DNA of 64,000 nt. It comes from PALSA-926 sp964476835. Lineage in GTDB: Bacteria; Pseudomonadota; Alphaproteobacteria; Micavibrionales; UBA2020. Position 1 is the first letter of the stretch. Each line of letters begins with the position of its first letter. Below are positions 35,223-43,128 of this stretch, in pieces. The notes under the pieces are model-generated. The model did no database searches, was not told where the DNA came from, and saw nothing but the letters and a program-made list of their open reading frames with translations. The stretch is taken from positions 14,819-78,818 of the forward strand of contig CAYZCE010000005.1 in NCBI GenBank assembly GCA_964476835.1. The letters run 5' to 3'. The position numbers and the translations under genes are program-made.

Positions 35223-36092
35223 TCATTTTTTCGCGCCCTGAATATCTGCTTTATCAATTTCAGATTGCATTTTTTCTAGTACCCTTCTAAAGGGAACTCT
35301 TACTAATTTCTTATTTTGAACACATATAAAATGACCCAGAACATGTTCACCTGTAACAGGAAAGTTAGAAGTGTCCGCAGAGACACGGATTAGACCAATA
35401 TAGTGTCCAAGAATACCTGCAAAGCAAGTTAACCCATCTTTATCTGGAACTAAGGCTATGCATGAAGCGTCGCCAACAGACTGACAAATAGCCCTGCACA
35501 TTTTAATGAACCCAGATGGGTCTTCCTGAAAAATATAATGTGCGTCTACAGAAGACAGCTCATTCAAGTAATTAGTCCTAAGCTCGTCATGGCTATGGTT
35601 CACAATTAGCCTAAGCGGCTTTGTGTCTACTTTTTCACGAAAAATATTACCATATGTGTAATAGCCAGCACTTAAAAAGGTTTTCGCAACATACTTGAGC
35701 CAAATATCAATATAGCTTTTTCCCGAAACACTAACAGTTTCGCCCGTAGGGGGTGCCTTACCATCTGGAACATATGGAGCGAATATTTTTACTCCGTCTG
35801 TTTTTGTGAAGGTAACTTGTATAGGCAAGTCAGTTTTGACGTCCTTCGCATTTTTGAAATGCAGATTAGCTTTCTTTCCGCTTTGAGATTTTGTTTCTGA
35901 CTTTGCACGGGCAGATAAAATTATAATCTCATTGCCTATTTTGCCATCTATTTTACTACCGAGATATGAATTAGCGTTTTTGCAAACTGGTATCTCCAAG
36001 CCATTCATTCCCCCCAGAGATAGAGGGATAATATGCTCGGGATTCATATCATTCTCATTCAAATCTTTATCAGTGTACGGACAATATGCCAC
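35223..36092 (-). CDS. HNH endonuclease-like protein
   Basis: 289-aa protein whose N-terminal 60 residues form an HNH-like nuclease motif: MAYCPYTDKDLNENDMNPEH followed by IIPLSLGG, then VCKNANSYLGSKID. The His of EHIIP and the Asn/Cys of the second half fit the H-N-H pattern; only Cys4 and the later Cys could bind structural zinc. The remaining 230 residues match nothing I know. It starts 41 bases after the rescue tRNA on the same strand, so it may be read from the tRNA promoter. A nuclease role in defence or element maintenance is an inference. Confidence 0.7.
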   Translation of the reverse strand: MAYCPYTDKDLNENDMNPEHIIPLSLGGMNGLEIPVCKNANSYLGSKIDGKIGNEIIILSARAKSETKSQSGKKANLHFKNAKDVKTDLPIQVTFTKTDGVKIFAPYVPDGKAPPTGETVSVSGKSYIDIWLKYVAKTFLSAGYYTYGNIFREKVDTKPLRLIVNHSHDELRTNYLNELSSVDAHYIFQEDPSGFIKMCRAICQSVGDASCIALVPDKDGLTCFAGILGHYIGLIRVSADTSNFPVTGEHVLGHFICVQNKKLVRVPFRRVLEKMQSEIDKADIQGAKK

Positions 36093-36133
36093 CGCTACCT
36101 CATGAAAATTTATAAACCAATGGAGAAAAGAGC

Positions 36134-36210
36134 TGGTGTCCCCGAGATGATTTGAACATCCGACCTAGTGTTTAGGAAACACTTGCTCTATCCAGCTGAG
36201 CTACGGGGAC
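36134..36210 (-). tRNA. tRNA-Arg(CCU), element-borne rescue copy
   Basis: Complete 77-nt tRNA on the minus strand with encoded CCA. Acceptor GTCCCCG/CGGGGAC, D-arm GCTC/GAGC, anticodon stem AGTGT/ACACT around loop TTCCTAA, and T-stem GGATG/CATCT all pair. It differs from the split host tRNA at four positions: a covarying pair in the anticodon stem (C-G to T-A), one T-loop base (TTCGAAT to TTCAAAT), and the discriminator (G to A). It has its own promoter immediately upstream. It decodes AGG and would replace the host gene destroyed by integration. Confidence 0.95.
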
Positions 36211-36221
36211 AGCTTCGTTTT

Positions 36222-36250
36222 TAATAACATCTATTGGGGCTTGCGGTCAA
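36222..36250 (-). promoter_or_regulatory. Promoter of the rescue tRNA
   Basis: On the minus strand TTGACC (36245-36250), 17-base spacer, TTATTA (36222-36227), then about 12 bases to the tRNA 5' end at 36210. It lies wholly inside the element, so the copy is expressed independently of host sequences. Confidence 0.6.
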
Positions 36251-36282
36251 GAGATGCTCGAAAAAGCCTTTTGGCATAAGGG

Positions 36283-37212
36283 TTACTGACGCTTAACTGT
36301 AGTATTAAATAGCGAGCTGTCTTGGTTTTCTAAAAGGAATACGAACAAATTATTTAAGACATCACGCCCATGTTTGACATGTTGATGGATCGGATTTTTG
36401 TCATCGTGCTTCACTAACGCTCCATGAACTTTATTTCCCGTGAAGGGCAGAAGAACCCCGATCTTCATAAACTCAGTAAGTGAAAAAATCGTATAGCGAA
36501 TAGTCCGGATTGCCGTCTCGCTCTTAATTCCCAAGAAAGCATTTCCATGTAGTTGAGAATTTACAGGTCCAATGAGGCTCATGAAACATGCGATAAAAGA
36601 AGGGTGAACGCTCTCCGAGAGAATGGAATCCTCTTCCTTTCTTAATTTTTTCCACTCATCGAGTGCATCTTGCTCTTTAAATAGGAGCTGCTTCAATGCT
36701 TGATCAATCACAGCTCGCGCCTTACCCTTAGAAATATTCTTGTGCCAAAAATCATTATTTTTGCCGTAGTTTTTCTCTTTAACAAATTCTGCTATTAGAT
36801 TTGGCTTAAAATGAAGAACCAATATTAAGTCCACGTACTCTCCCAATGATCGAAGCACCTGCTTTGCGGGGAGATCATGCCCCGTAGAAACCAAATGCCG
36901 TATTGAAATAAGGTGTGAAGTTATTGCTGCGAACAAAACACTGAACGCTTTCAATTCAGGAGTGGGGTTTGAAGTTGTTTTTTGTTCAGTGAGACATGTA
37001 GCAGAAAGACTTATGAACCAAGATGTATATTCATCAAGAACTGTAATCCAAGCATCAAAGGTGGGAACACCATGCTCTTTATTAATTTTCTTGGTTTCAC
37101 GTGCCGTCAAAGAAAGAGAACTGCGTTGCCATGACTTTTCCGTTAAGGGATAATCAGAGTTGCGCCAGAGTTGGTTAATTATCTTTTTTACTTTTTTCTT
37201 TTCAGAGACCAT
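36283..37212 (-). CDS. Helical hypothetical protein, third gene of ATPase operon
   Basis: 309-aa, largely helical protein without signal or clear membrane segment. Text such as RHLVSTGHDLPAKQVLRSLG followed by EYVDLILVLHFK recalls the RSLFE-type helix seen in DUF5677-like proteins and in the gene at 34379-35128. Its ATG directly abuts the TGA of the membrane coiled-coil gene (no bases between), so it is translationally coupled to the ATPase operon. The N-terminus is very basic (KKKVKKI). Function unknown; presumably a partner of the ATPase system. Confidence 0.65.
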   Translation of the reverse strand: MVSEKKKVKKIINQLWRNSDYPLTEKSWQRSSLSLTARETKKINKEHGVPTFDAWITVLDEYTSWFISLSATCLTEQKTTSNPTPELKAFSVLFAAITSHLISIRHLVSTGHDLPAKQVLRSLGEYVDLILVLHFKPNLIAEFVKEKNYGKNNDFWHKNISKGKARAVIDQALKQLLFKEQDALDEWKKLRKEEDSILSESVHPSFIACFMSLIGPVNSQLHGNAFLGIKSETAIRTIRYTIFSLTEFMKIGVLLPFTGNKVHGALVKHDDKNPIHQHVKHGRDVLNNLFVFLLENQDSSLFNTTVKRQ

Positions 37213-37776
37213 TCAAGACTTCAAGATTTCCTTTAATTCGTGGGCGGCGAGTTCTCGCGTTGCATCTGTTATACGTTTCTGTATTTCCATGCCCTGCAAT
37301 AGAAACGCTTGTCTATGCTCTTCGTTAAGCACATCTGTTTTTCTCCAAGCATAACAGTGAGCAACCAATGACTTTAGCTCACGATCCAGTTTGACATGGG
37401 CTTCATTTTTCTCGTCCAGAAAAATGGCTAATTTCTGATTCAGCTTAAACAACTCATGTCTGTATAATTTATAGTCTTCAGATAATTTCTTTTCCTCTTG
37501 TATCTGCTCCGCTGTTGCCTTGCCCGCCTCAATAACTCTTTGAAGTGCATCGCCCATTTCTAGAGTATCGTTAATAATTGCCGAATATGTTATTATCGAT
37601 GCCACGTTGTCCTTTAATTCACTAACCAGTTTTTCCTTAAGAGAAACCTTTGTTTGAAAACCTAATAAATGTTTTTGATAGCGTAGGCTAAAGAAAGAGA
37701 AAACAAGTGCCATGAAGCCTGTTGCAGCCCCGATCCACGTTGGATCTTGCCAGAAAATGACGCTACCGCTTGCCAT
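37213..37776 (-). CDS. Membrane-anchored coiled-coil protein
   Basis: 187-aa protein with one membrane segment at about 13-31 (PTWIGAATGFMALVFSFFSL) followed by a basic juncture and a long charged helical region (about 42-187) with coiled-coil heptads. Its ATG abuts the TAA of the ATPase gene with no spacer, and the next gene abuts its stop in the same way. The layout suggests a membrane effector or anchor paired with the cytosolic ATPase. No homologue recognised by eye. Confidence 0.7.
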   Translation of the reverse strand: MASGSVIFWQDPTWIGAATGFMALVFSFFSLRYQKHLLGFQTKVSLKEKLVSELKDNVASIITYSAIINDTLEMGDALQRVIEAGKATAEQIQEEKKLSEDYKLYRHELFKLNQKLAIFLDEKNEAHVKLDRELKSLVAHCYAWRKTDVLNEEHRQAFLLQGMEIQKRITDATRELAAHELKEILKS

Positions 37777-39954
37777 TTAAGGAACCAACACACAAAGTCT
37801 TGCATATAGCTGTTTTAAATGTCCGTTCGCCAAATCCAAAATTGGTTCATACATGAACGAGTTCAAGTGAATATTCTCTGGTGTCATCAAGTTGACTTGT
37901 TTCATTAAGCTGATGTTTTCATCTTCAGTCGGAAATTTCTCTTTAAACTTTTCAATTAGAGCGATTGTTTGATTTAAAGGGATCCCTGAAACGAAAGCAG
38001 CGTCATTAATTCTTGCTATTAAAAACTCTTCTGCTTTCAATCTAATCGCTATAGAGAGAACTATCTTTTTCTCCAGATCCATAACTTCCGCAGTCTCGTT
38101 CTTTATAGAATTAGCCAAGTCGTATGTCAGTGTCTTTACACTACGAGTCGGATTATTGAGCGTCAAAGCTGTCTTATCAATTAAGACCTTCTTAATCAGC
38201 GCCTCTAAATCCTTTACCGTTATAGAATTCGTATCTGTCTTAATGTGCAGCAAAGAAGTTAGTTTTTTCTCACAATCATCGTAACCGCAATATTCAGAAA
38301 GATTCCGTACAAAGGGAATTGAAGCAACCAACATTTCGTCGTTAATCAAATTATCTTTCCAGTAGATAAAGGGATTCTTTTGATATTTTTCTTCCGTCAG
38401 TTTCACTGCATCATTTGTCTTGATAGTGTGCAGCTTATTCTTTCTTTCAAGATTTAAACGACCACTTATCGTTCTATAAAAATCGAAGTTGTGCGTTAAG
38501 ATTATTTGATAAAATTCCTTAATATCGGAAATGTCTTTCAAATACTCTACGATTGCATATTTGTTCTTGTAGTCAAAAGAGTCGGCAATATCGTCGACAA
38601 CAAACAGCGTCTTTTGCTTCGCTTCTTTTCTAGCCTCGACTTCAAAGATGATGTTCAAGATATACAGCGCTCTTCTCTCGCCATTGCTCAAGACTCGCAC
38701 AAGATCCGCTTCATCGACACTAATAGTCCTACCGTTTTCTCCATCTTTAAATTCAAAGATGATGTTCGGCGCTTCGCTCTTCAAGATAACATCATCTTGA
38801 TTTGCCATTTTTACAATAAACGGAACCGAAAAACGCTCATTGAAAATACCGATTACGTTGAGCCATTTTGTTTGTTCCATCTTTGCCGTAGCGATGATTT
38901 TTTCAATCTCACCCTTGCCTACGTCATAAGCATCAATCAGGCTCTTAAAAGATGCGATGCTTTGAGCAAGATAACCCACCCAAAGTTTCTGCTTGAATCT
39001 TGTTAAGTTATCCAGCTCATTGAGTATTAGCTTATTCTTTTCAACGTAATCTCTGAAGTCTCTCAAATCCTTATTCTTGATTAGCTTTTTGTCGATTTCT
39101 TCAAATGATTTTGTCAGCGCTGGATTTGAAAGAATTTCTTCTTTCTCTTTTTGAATTACTCCCTGTAATTCATCTTCGGTCTTTATTTCTTTTCTCGCAT
39201 TTTCTGAGCTGATATAGACCGAGTGATTTGCCTTGAAGAACCCATTCTCTTTCAGATTTTTAGCTATGTCAGCCGCATTGTTGTGATTAAAAATACCCTT
39301 CTTAAAGAAAGTAGATGAGCTGACAATTTTGTCATAGGTCTTGATATATTCGGCTAAACTCTCTTTAAAGTCCTTTGTCTCTAAGAGTTCGATTACTTTA
39401 TCGTTGAAAACTTTCTGATATTGTATCTCATCCAAAGGATTTTTCTTGTGCTCATAGACTTCAGCTTTAATTCTGCCTAAAGCGAGAAAGAACTCCCTTG
39501 AATCGCCCGTAAATATCTTAGCGATTTCTTCATCAATACCACCCTTTAAGCCCGATGCAGCTTTAAGCTCCTTAAGAAGAACTTCTTTCTTGTCGTTGAT
39601 GTCTGCATAAATCTTATCGTATTGCGCTTTCAAATCTTTATTAACCAGCAGAGTAGAAATCTTTGCCGACCTATATTGCTGGTTATAGGGTTCAATGACA
39701 AACACACACTCTTTCTGTATGTCTGCATTTGTTCCGTCAGTGATTACTCTTGTTGTCTGCTTATCTTTAAAGATTCTATCCGAAGATTTCACATCGTTGC
39801 TTAAGTCCTGAAAGACCTGAGCAAGCGAAGACTTCATTACACCGTTTGGAGCGTAAATAACGAAAGCATTTTTATTAGAGAAGTCAAAAGTAAACTCCAG
39901 CTTTTTAATGCCGTAACAGTTTTCTAAATTGACTTTAACTTTGTTGTCTTTCAT
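37777..39954 (-). CDS. ABC/SMC-type ATPase (defence-type AAA)
   Basis: 725-aa ATPase with SMC/RloC-like organisation. An unusual P-loop APNGVMKSS lies at residues 35-43 (Met where Gly normally precedes the Lys). A central region of long charged helices follows, then the ABC signature LSNGERRAL (about 422-430), Walker B FVVDDIADSFD (about 451-461) and the switch His in LTHNFD (about 486-491). A 230-residue C-terminal domain of unknown function completes it. I chose the ATG at 39954 (MKDNKVKVNLENCYGIK) over upstream starts at 39984/39987 because family members begin at this strand. Such ATPases are frequent in phage-defence loci. It heads the three-gene unit after the serine recombinase. Confidence 0.8.
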   Translation of the reverse strand: MKDNKVKVNLENCYGIKKLEFTFDFSNKNAFVIYAPNGVMKSSLAQVFQDLSNDVKSSDRIFKDKQTTRVITDGTNADIQKECVFVIEPYNQQYRSAKISTLLVNKDLKAQYDKIYADINDKKEVLLKELKAASGLKGGIDEEIAKIFTGDSREFFLALGRIKAEVYEHKKNPLDEIQYQKVFNDKVIELLETKDFKESLAEYIKTYDKIVSSSTFFKKGIFNHNNAADIAKNLKENGFFKANHSVYISSENARKEIKTEDELQGVIQKEKEEILSNPALTKSFEEIDKKLIKNKDLRDFRDYVEKNKLILNELDNLTRFKQKLWVGYLAQSIASFKSLIDAYDVGKGEIEKIIATAKMEQTKWLNVIGIFNERFSVPFIVKMANQDDVILKSEAPNIIFEFKDGENGRTISVDEADLVRVLSNGERRALYILNIIFEVEARKEAKQKTLFVVDDIADSFDYKNKYAIVEYLKDISDIKEFYQIILTHNFDFYRTISGRLNLERKNKLHTIKTNDAVKLTEEKYQKNPFIYWKDNLINDEMLVASIPFVRNLSEYCGYDDCEKKLTSLLHIKTDTNSITVKDLEALIKKVLIDKTALTLNNPTRSVKTLTYDLANSIKNETAEVMDLEKKIVLSIAIRLKAEEFLIARINDAAFVSGIPLNQTIALIEKFKEKFPTEDENISLMKQVNLMTPENIHLNSFMYEPILDLANGHLKQLYARLCVLVP

Positions 39955-40027
39955 GACGCAATTCCACTCGGTTTTGAATTGCATCACGATAACAACACGG
40001 ATTAGAAAAGACCAGTCTTTTCTATAA

Positions 40028-40660
40028 TTACAAGCGTTTATATGCTCTTTTTACAGTCTGAGCATGCCACTTTATTCCAGTGAATGACAGAATCTTTTTC
40101 TCGTTCATTTCGTCTGCCATCTCTCTGTATGTCAGCCCCGAATCTCTAAGTTTTAACAGTGTCTCTTTCAGACCACGAGCAAAGCCAATAGCTGTCTTTT
40201 TATTCTTCTGTGCAAGCGCTTTTCCGTTCTCGCCCAGTACAACCCCGCGACGTTTCGCTGCCGCTAGTGCTGCCTTCGTCCGTTCACTGATAAGACGGCG
40301 TTCTTCTTGTGCCAGGGCGGCATAAATGTGTATTTGAAACTCCGTTGCACTGGGCATTTCAGCAACGGCGAATTTTATGCCACTCTCCATCAGCCCCGCA
40401 ACGAACGACACCCGACGAGAAATCCTGTCCAACTTTGCAATGACAAGCAATGCGCCCGTCTTTTTGGCATAATTAATGGCATTGCTTAACTCAATCCGCG
40501 CGTCCTTAGAGCCACTTTCGACCTCTACGAACTCCGCGCTAAGTTCCGCGCCCTTGTCATCCAGAAGCTTCCTAATCGCTTCTCGTTGTGCTTCTAGACC
40601 TAGCCCAGAAGTACCCTGTCTTTTCGTAGAAACTCTCAAATAGGCGACTGCTTTATTCAT
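40028..40660 (-). CDS. Serine recombinase (resolvase family)
   Basis: 210-aa small serine recombinase. Starts MNKAVAYLRVSTKRQGTSGL with the catalytic Ser in RVST (residue about 11), followed by the resolvase core (LVIAKLDRISRRVSFVAGLM, AALAQEERRLISERT) and a short C-terminal helix-turn-helix (LTYREMADEMNEKKILSFTG). It catalyses site-specific DNA exchange. A perfect 11-bp inverted repeat (40673-40706), the size of a resolvase-dimer site, sits just upstream of its start. It precedes the ATPase gene by 73 bases on the same strand. Confidence 0.9.
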   Translation of the reverse strand: MNKAVAYLRVSTKRQGTSGLGLEAQREAIRKLLDDKGAELSAEFVEVESGSKDARIELSNAINYAKKTGALLVIAKLDRISRRVSFVAGLMESGIKFAVAEMPSATEFQIHIYAALAQEERRLISERTKAALAAAKRRGVVLGENGKALAQKNKKTAIGFARGLKETLLKLRDSGLTYREMADEMNEKKILSFTGIKWHAQTVKRAYKRL

Positions 40661-41153
40661 AACATTTATATCCTGTAACAAGTTAACCGTCGTTTACTTG
40701 TTACAGTGGGACATATTTCCAGCACCCCGCCAAGGATATTCCCATATTTCCGTGTCAATATTGAGCCCATTTTGCGCCCAAAACGCCGAAAACGACTTTC
40801 CAATTCCATGCATTTTTTTCGTCTGTTTTTCGGATTTTAGAGTGCATATAAACCATTGATTTAACTAACTAAAATGCCATTTTTTATACTGGACTTTCCA
40901 CATCAATTATGCTACTATTAACAATGAAAAGTGTCGAGAAATACGCTTTTCGATAAATACTCTGTATTGACGCTACTTAAATTTTCAAAGTTTTCGATTT
41001 TTAGAAGTTCATCTGTCGAGACGGCAGTGATTCCCAAGAGAACGCGAAGAAGAGAGCGAGAAACGTGCTGAATGTAGTTTTCAGCGCGATTTCTTACTGC
41101 GTCCAAAACACAGTGTTTCTTAATTTAATCATTAACAATGAAAGTAAAACAAA
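40661..41153. other. AT-rich divergent intergenic region
   Basis: About 490 bases between the leftward recombinase-ATPase operon and the rightward mini-gene cassette. Contains the inverted repeat at 40673-40706 and the motif TATTCCCATATT (40737-40748) that recurs inverted before the excisionase gene. A 62-codon frame on the minus strand (40918-41106) has no ribosome-binding site or family match and is not called. Likely holds divergent promoters and a recombination site. Confidence 0.5.
40673..40706. promoter_or_regulatory. Candidate serine-recombinase site / operator
   Basis: CTGTAACAAGT (40673-40683) and ACTTGTTACAG (40696-40706), perfect 11-bp inverted arms with 12-bp centre, 34 bp overall, 12 bases upstream of the recombinase start. 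Size and symmetry match a resolvase dimer-binding site. Confidence 0.6.
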
Positions 41154-41300
41154 ATGTCTACAAAAATTAATCATGAAAAGCATAAACACAGAAGCAAGAG
41201 AAAAATTAAATGCTTCGACAAAGAAGAAAACGACAAATTTGAAAAATATATCTCTTACTTAGAAAGAGCAAACGAAGCGATGAAAGTGAGATTGTTCTAA
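41154..41300 (+). CDS. Small basic protein, 48 aa
   Basis: 48-aa Lys/His/Arg-rich peptide (MSTKINHEKHKHRSKRKIKC start) with a short amphipathic helix at the end (ENDKFEKYISYLERANEAMK). The TAA stop overlaps the next ATG (TAATG), giving tight translational coupling to the 184-aa gene, which is the best evidence that it is real. Possibly a nucleic-acid-binding accessory to the replication or mobilisation cassette. Confidence 0.55.
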   Translation: MSTKINHEKHKHRSKRKIKCFDKEENDKFEKYISYLERANEAMKVRLF

Positions 41301-41854
41301 TGAAAAATCCAATCCACAGCAATATTATTAAAGTGAATTTTAAAACGAAAGATAAATCCAACATGAACACAAAGACAACAGCCGACGATAAAGAACTTCA
41401 AACTGTCTCATACCGAATAGAGCATCAAGTGATGTATCCAGAGTTCAATGACGAGAACGATGTAAAAGACTTCTTCATAGCCTTGTTTTCCGAACATCTA
41501 TCCAGCGAAGAAGTCACTCAGATGAAAACAGAAGATGTCGATGCAGTCACATATCGTTCCTCAGATTGTGAAAATCATACTGCTTTCTGCTCTGCCACCA
41601 TTCAAGCGCCATTATTTATAGTCCGAAAACTCGTTGAAGCCATCGCCAGATCATACGATAAAGAGTTTACCGCTGAAGATGAGATTTTGTTTCGCGCCAA
41701 AGCATCTGCTTTAACTGAGACAGAAGAGTTCTTGTATAATGAAGTGAAACGCGCACACCAAGAACTCGAAACCGTTGAGAGTCATCTAGAAATGCTGTTT
41801 GACCAATTAGACACCAGATATAGACGAGAAAAATGGAAATCAAGCTTAATCTAA
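41300..41854 (+). CDS. Hypothetical protein, 184 aa
   Basis: Acidic soluble protein with a basic N-terminal 20 residues and a C-terminal helical region (LTETEEFLYNEVKRAHQELE and following) that may be coiled coil. No recognised family. Coupled to the 48-aa gene upstream and overlapping the Rep-like gene by 22 bases downstream, so it belongs to the same cassette. Confidence 0.6.
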   Translation: MKNPIHSNIIKVNFKTKDKSNMNTKTTADDKELQTVSYRIEHQVMYPEFNDENDVKDFFIALFSEHLSSEEVTQMKTEDVDAVTYRSSDCENHTAFCSATIQAPLFIVRKLVEAIARSYDKEFTAEDEILFRAKASALTETEEFLYNEVKRAHQELETVESHLEMLFDQLDTRYRREKWKSSLI

Positions 41855-42786
41855 AAATAAAAAAGTCAGTCATCAAGTCTTTGACAGTGCCGCCGCCGCT
41901 GTCAAAGACTGACTGTCTTAAGATACGAGAATCCATTCGTATGCAGAAAGTGCGAAAGAGATATAACAATCCAAGTCTCAAAAAAATGTATGATCTCTCC
42001 AATCTTCCACAAAAAGACAAAGAGCGTCTACGTCCGTCTCATAACAAATTTCAAGCTGCGAACTCAATTCCCTCCGAGATACAAAAGCGATCTAAAACCC
42101 ATATCGTCTATGACTTCAATATTACTTTCATCAAGAATCATCGCCCAAAGTTCTACACTAAATTCTTCTACTATCTCTGCCGCATCATAGACCGACAACT
42201 GAACATTGATTATAAAGACGACGCAAGAAGAACCGAATTTGTGCTGATAAAAGAAAGAAAGCCGATGATCCACTATCATGGTTTTCTGCTAATTCACAAA
42301 AGCAAAGAAGAAAAGTTTCACAAAGCCTGCGTCCTCAGTGTTGTCACTGAGCATGACAAAAAGAAAAAAGTCACGAGAGAGACGATTTATCTAAAAAGAA
42401 CTCTTTTAACACCTCCATCCCAGTTGATGAAAGAGATGAACTTGCTCAAAAATCGTGCTGAAAAAGAGATAAAAGAATCGAGACCCCGCCTTTCAAAGAA
42501 GCTGCCCTTTCAGAAGCTCACAAAAGAAGAGCGTGCTATTCAGATCAAGTATCTTAAAGCGCGACACGAAAAAGACATTGCTGAAGATACAAAACATGAC
42601 ATTCGTGAATACGAAGATGTGAAGTCACTAGTCCTGTCCCATGAGCTGTATAAACTTACAGATGTTGCCGATTTCTTTAAAAAGAACGCCTACAACGTCA
42701 AGCATTTCGTCTCTGACAAAAGCCTCTCGACCGACGACATAGTTTTTGAAGCAAAGCCAACGTACAAGCCGAAGCCCAAGAAGTGA
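41833..42786 (+). CDS. Putative HUH-endonuclease Rep/relaxase-like protein
   Basis: 317-aa very basic protein. It has the motif order of rolling-circle Rep proteins: a hydrophobic motif-1-like strand DFNITFI (about 94-100), an HUH-type metal site HYHG (147-150, in KPMIHYHGFLLIH), and downstream tyrosines in basic helices (ETIYLKR about 186 and IKYLKARHEKD) that could be the catalytic Tyr. This is an assignment by motif only. A strong 12-bp GC-rich-loop hairpin lies in its first codons (41876-41910). An in-frame ATG at 41941 is an alternative start that would leave the hairpin upstream. It is followed by three tiny coupled genes. Confidence 0.5.
   Translation: MEIKLNLKIKKSVIKSLTVPPPLSKTDCLKIRESIRMQKVRKRYNNPSLKKMYDLSNLPQKDKERLRPSHNKFQAANSIPSEIQKRSKTHIVYDFNITFIKNHRPKFYTKFFYYLCRIIDRQLNIDYKDDARRTEFVLIKERKPMIHYHGFLLIHKSKEEKFHKACVLSVVTEHDKKKKVTRETIYLKRTLLTPPSQLMKEMNLLKNRAEKEIKESRPRLSKKLPFQKLTKEERAIQIKYLKARHEKDIAEDTKHDIREYEDVKSLVLSHELYKLTDVADFFKKNAYNVKHFVSDKSLSTDDIVFEAKPTYKPKPKK
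41876..41910. other. Hairpin in Rep-like gene, candidate origin/nick site
   Basis: AGTCTTTGACAG (41876-41887) and CTGTCAAAGACT (41899-41910), a perfect 12-bp stem with an unusually GC-rich 11-nt apex in an AT-rich setting. HUH enzymes often nick at such stem-loops in or beside their own gene. Not placed to act as a terminator. Confidence 0.55.
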
Positions 42787-42826
42787 TAAATAGAAATACA
42801 TTAGACAGTAAAAAGAGTGAAATAAG

Positions 42827-42994
42827 ATGCCCTCAACCGACCCACGAAGAATCTCAAAAACATATAGATTCAACCCTGCTACTATTGATGTCATTAACTA
42901 CGCCACCAAGAACCCGCCATTTCCGACCGCGACAAGTTTTGTTGAAGTAGCAATACACGAATTAGCTCAACGTATTTCAGAGAAAAAACAATGA
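42827..42994 (+). CDS. Ribbon-helix-helix-like protein, 55 aa
   Basis: 55-aa protein whose pattern fits a ribbon-helix-helix DNA-binding fold: an N-terminal strand RRISKTYRF, helix 1 NPATIDVINYATK, and helix 2 SFVEVAIHELAQRI. Such proteins act as plasmid copy-number or mobilisation regulators. The stop overlaps the next ATG by 4 bases (ATGA). Confidence 0.6.
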   Translation: MPSTDPRRISKTYRFNPATIDVINYATKNPPFPTATSFVEVAIHELAQRISEKKQ

Positions 42995-43128
42995 CTGATA
43001 CCGTACCGAAGAAACGTCTTAAGACATTCAGAGAGTTCTGCAAAGAGAACTATAGAAATCCGAACTACATGAAGAAACTACAAGAAACCCTTAAATTGCA
43101 AGACGCAGAAGAGAAGAACAAGAAATGA
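42991..43128 (+). CDS. Small charged protein, 45 aa
   Basis: 45-aa Lys/Glu-rich peptide (MTDTVPKKRLKTFREFCKEN start). Overlaps the gene before and after by 4 bases each (ATGA junctions), so it is translated as part of the cassette. No recognised family. Confidence 0.5.
   Translation: MTDTVPKKRLKTFREFCKENYRNPNYMKKLQETLKLQDAEEKNKK

Noticed and set aside
40918..41106. 62-codon frame in the element's divergent gap
   Set aside because: No ribosome-binding site, no family match, and it occupies the likely promoter region.
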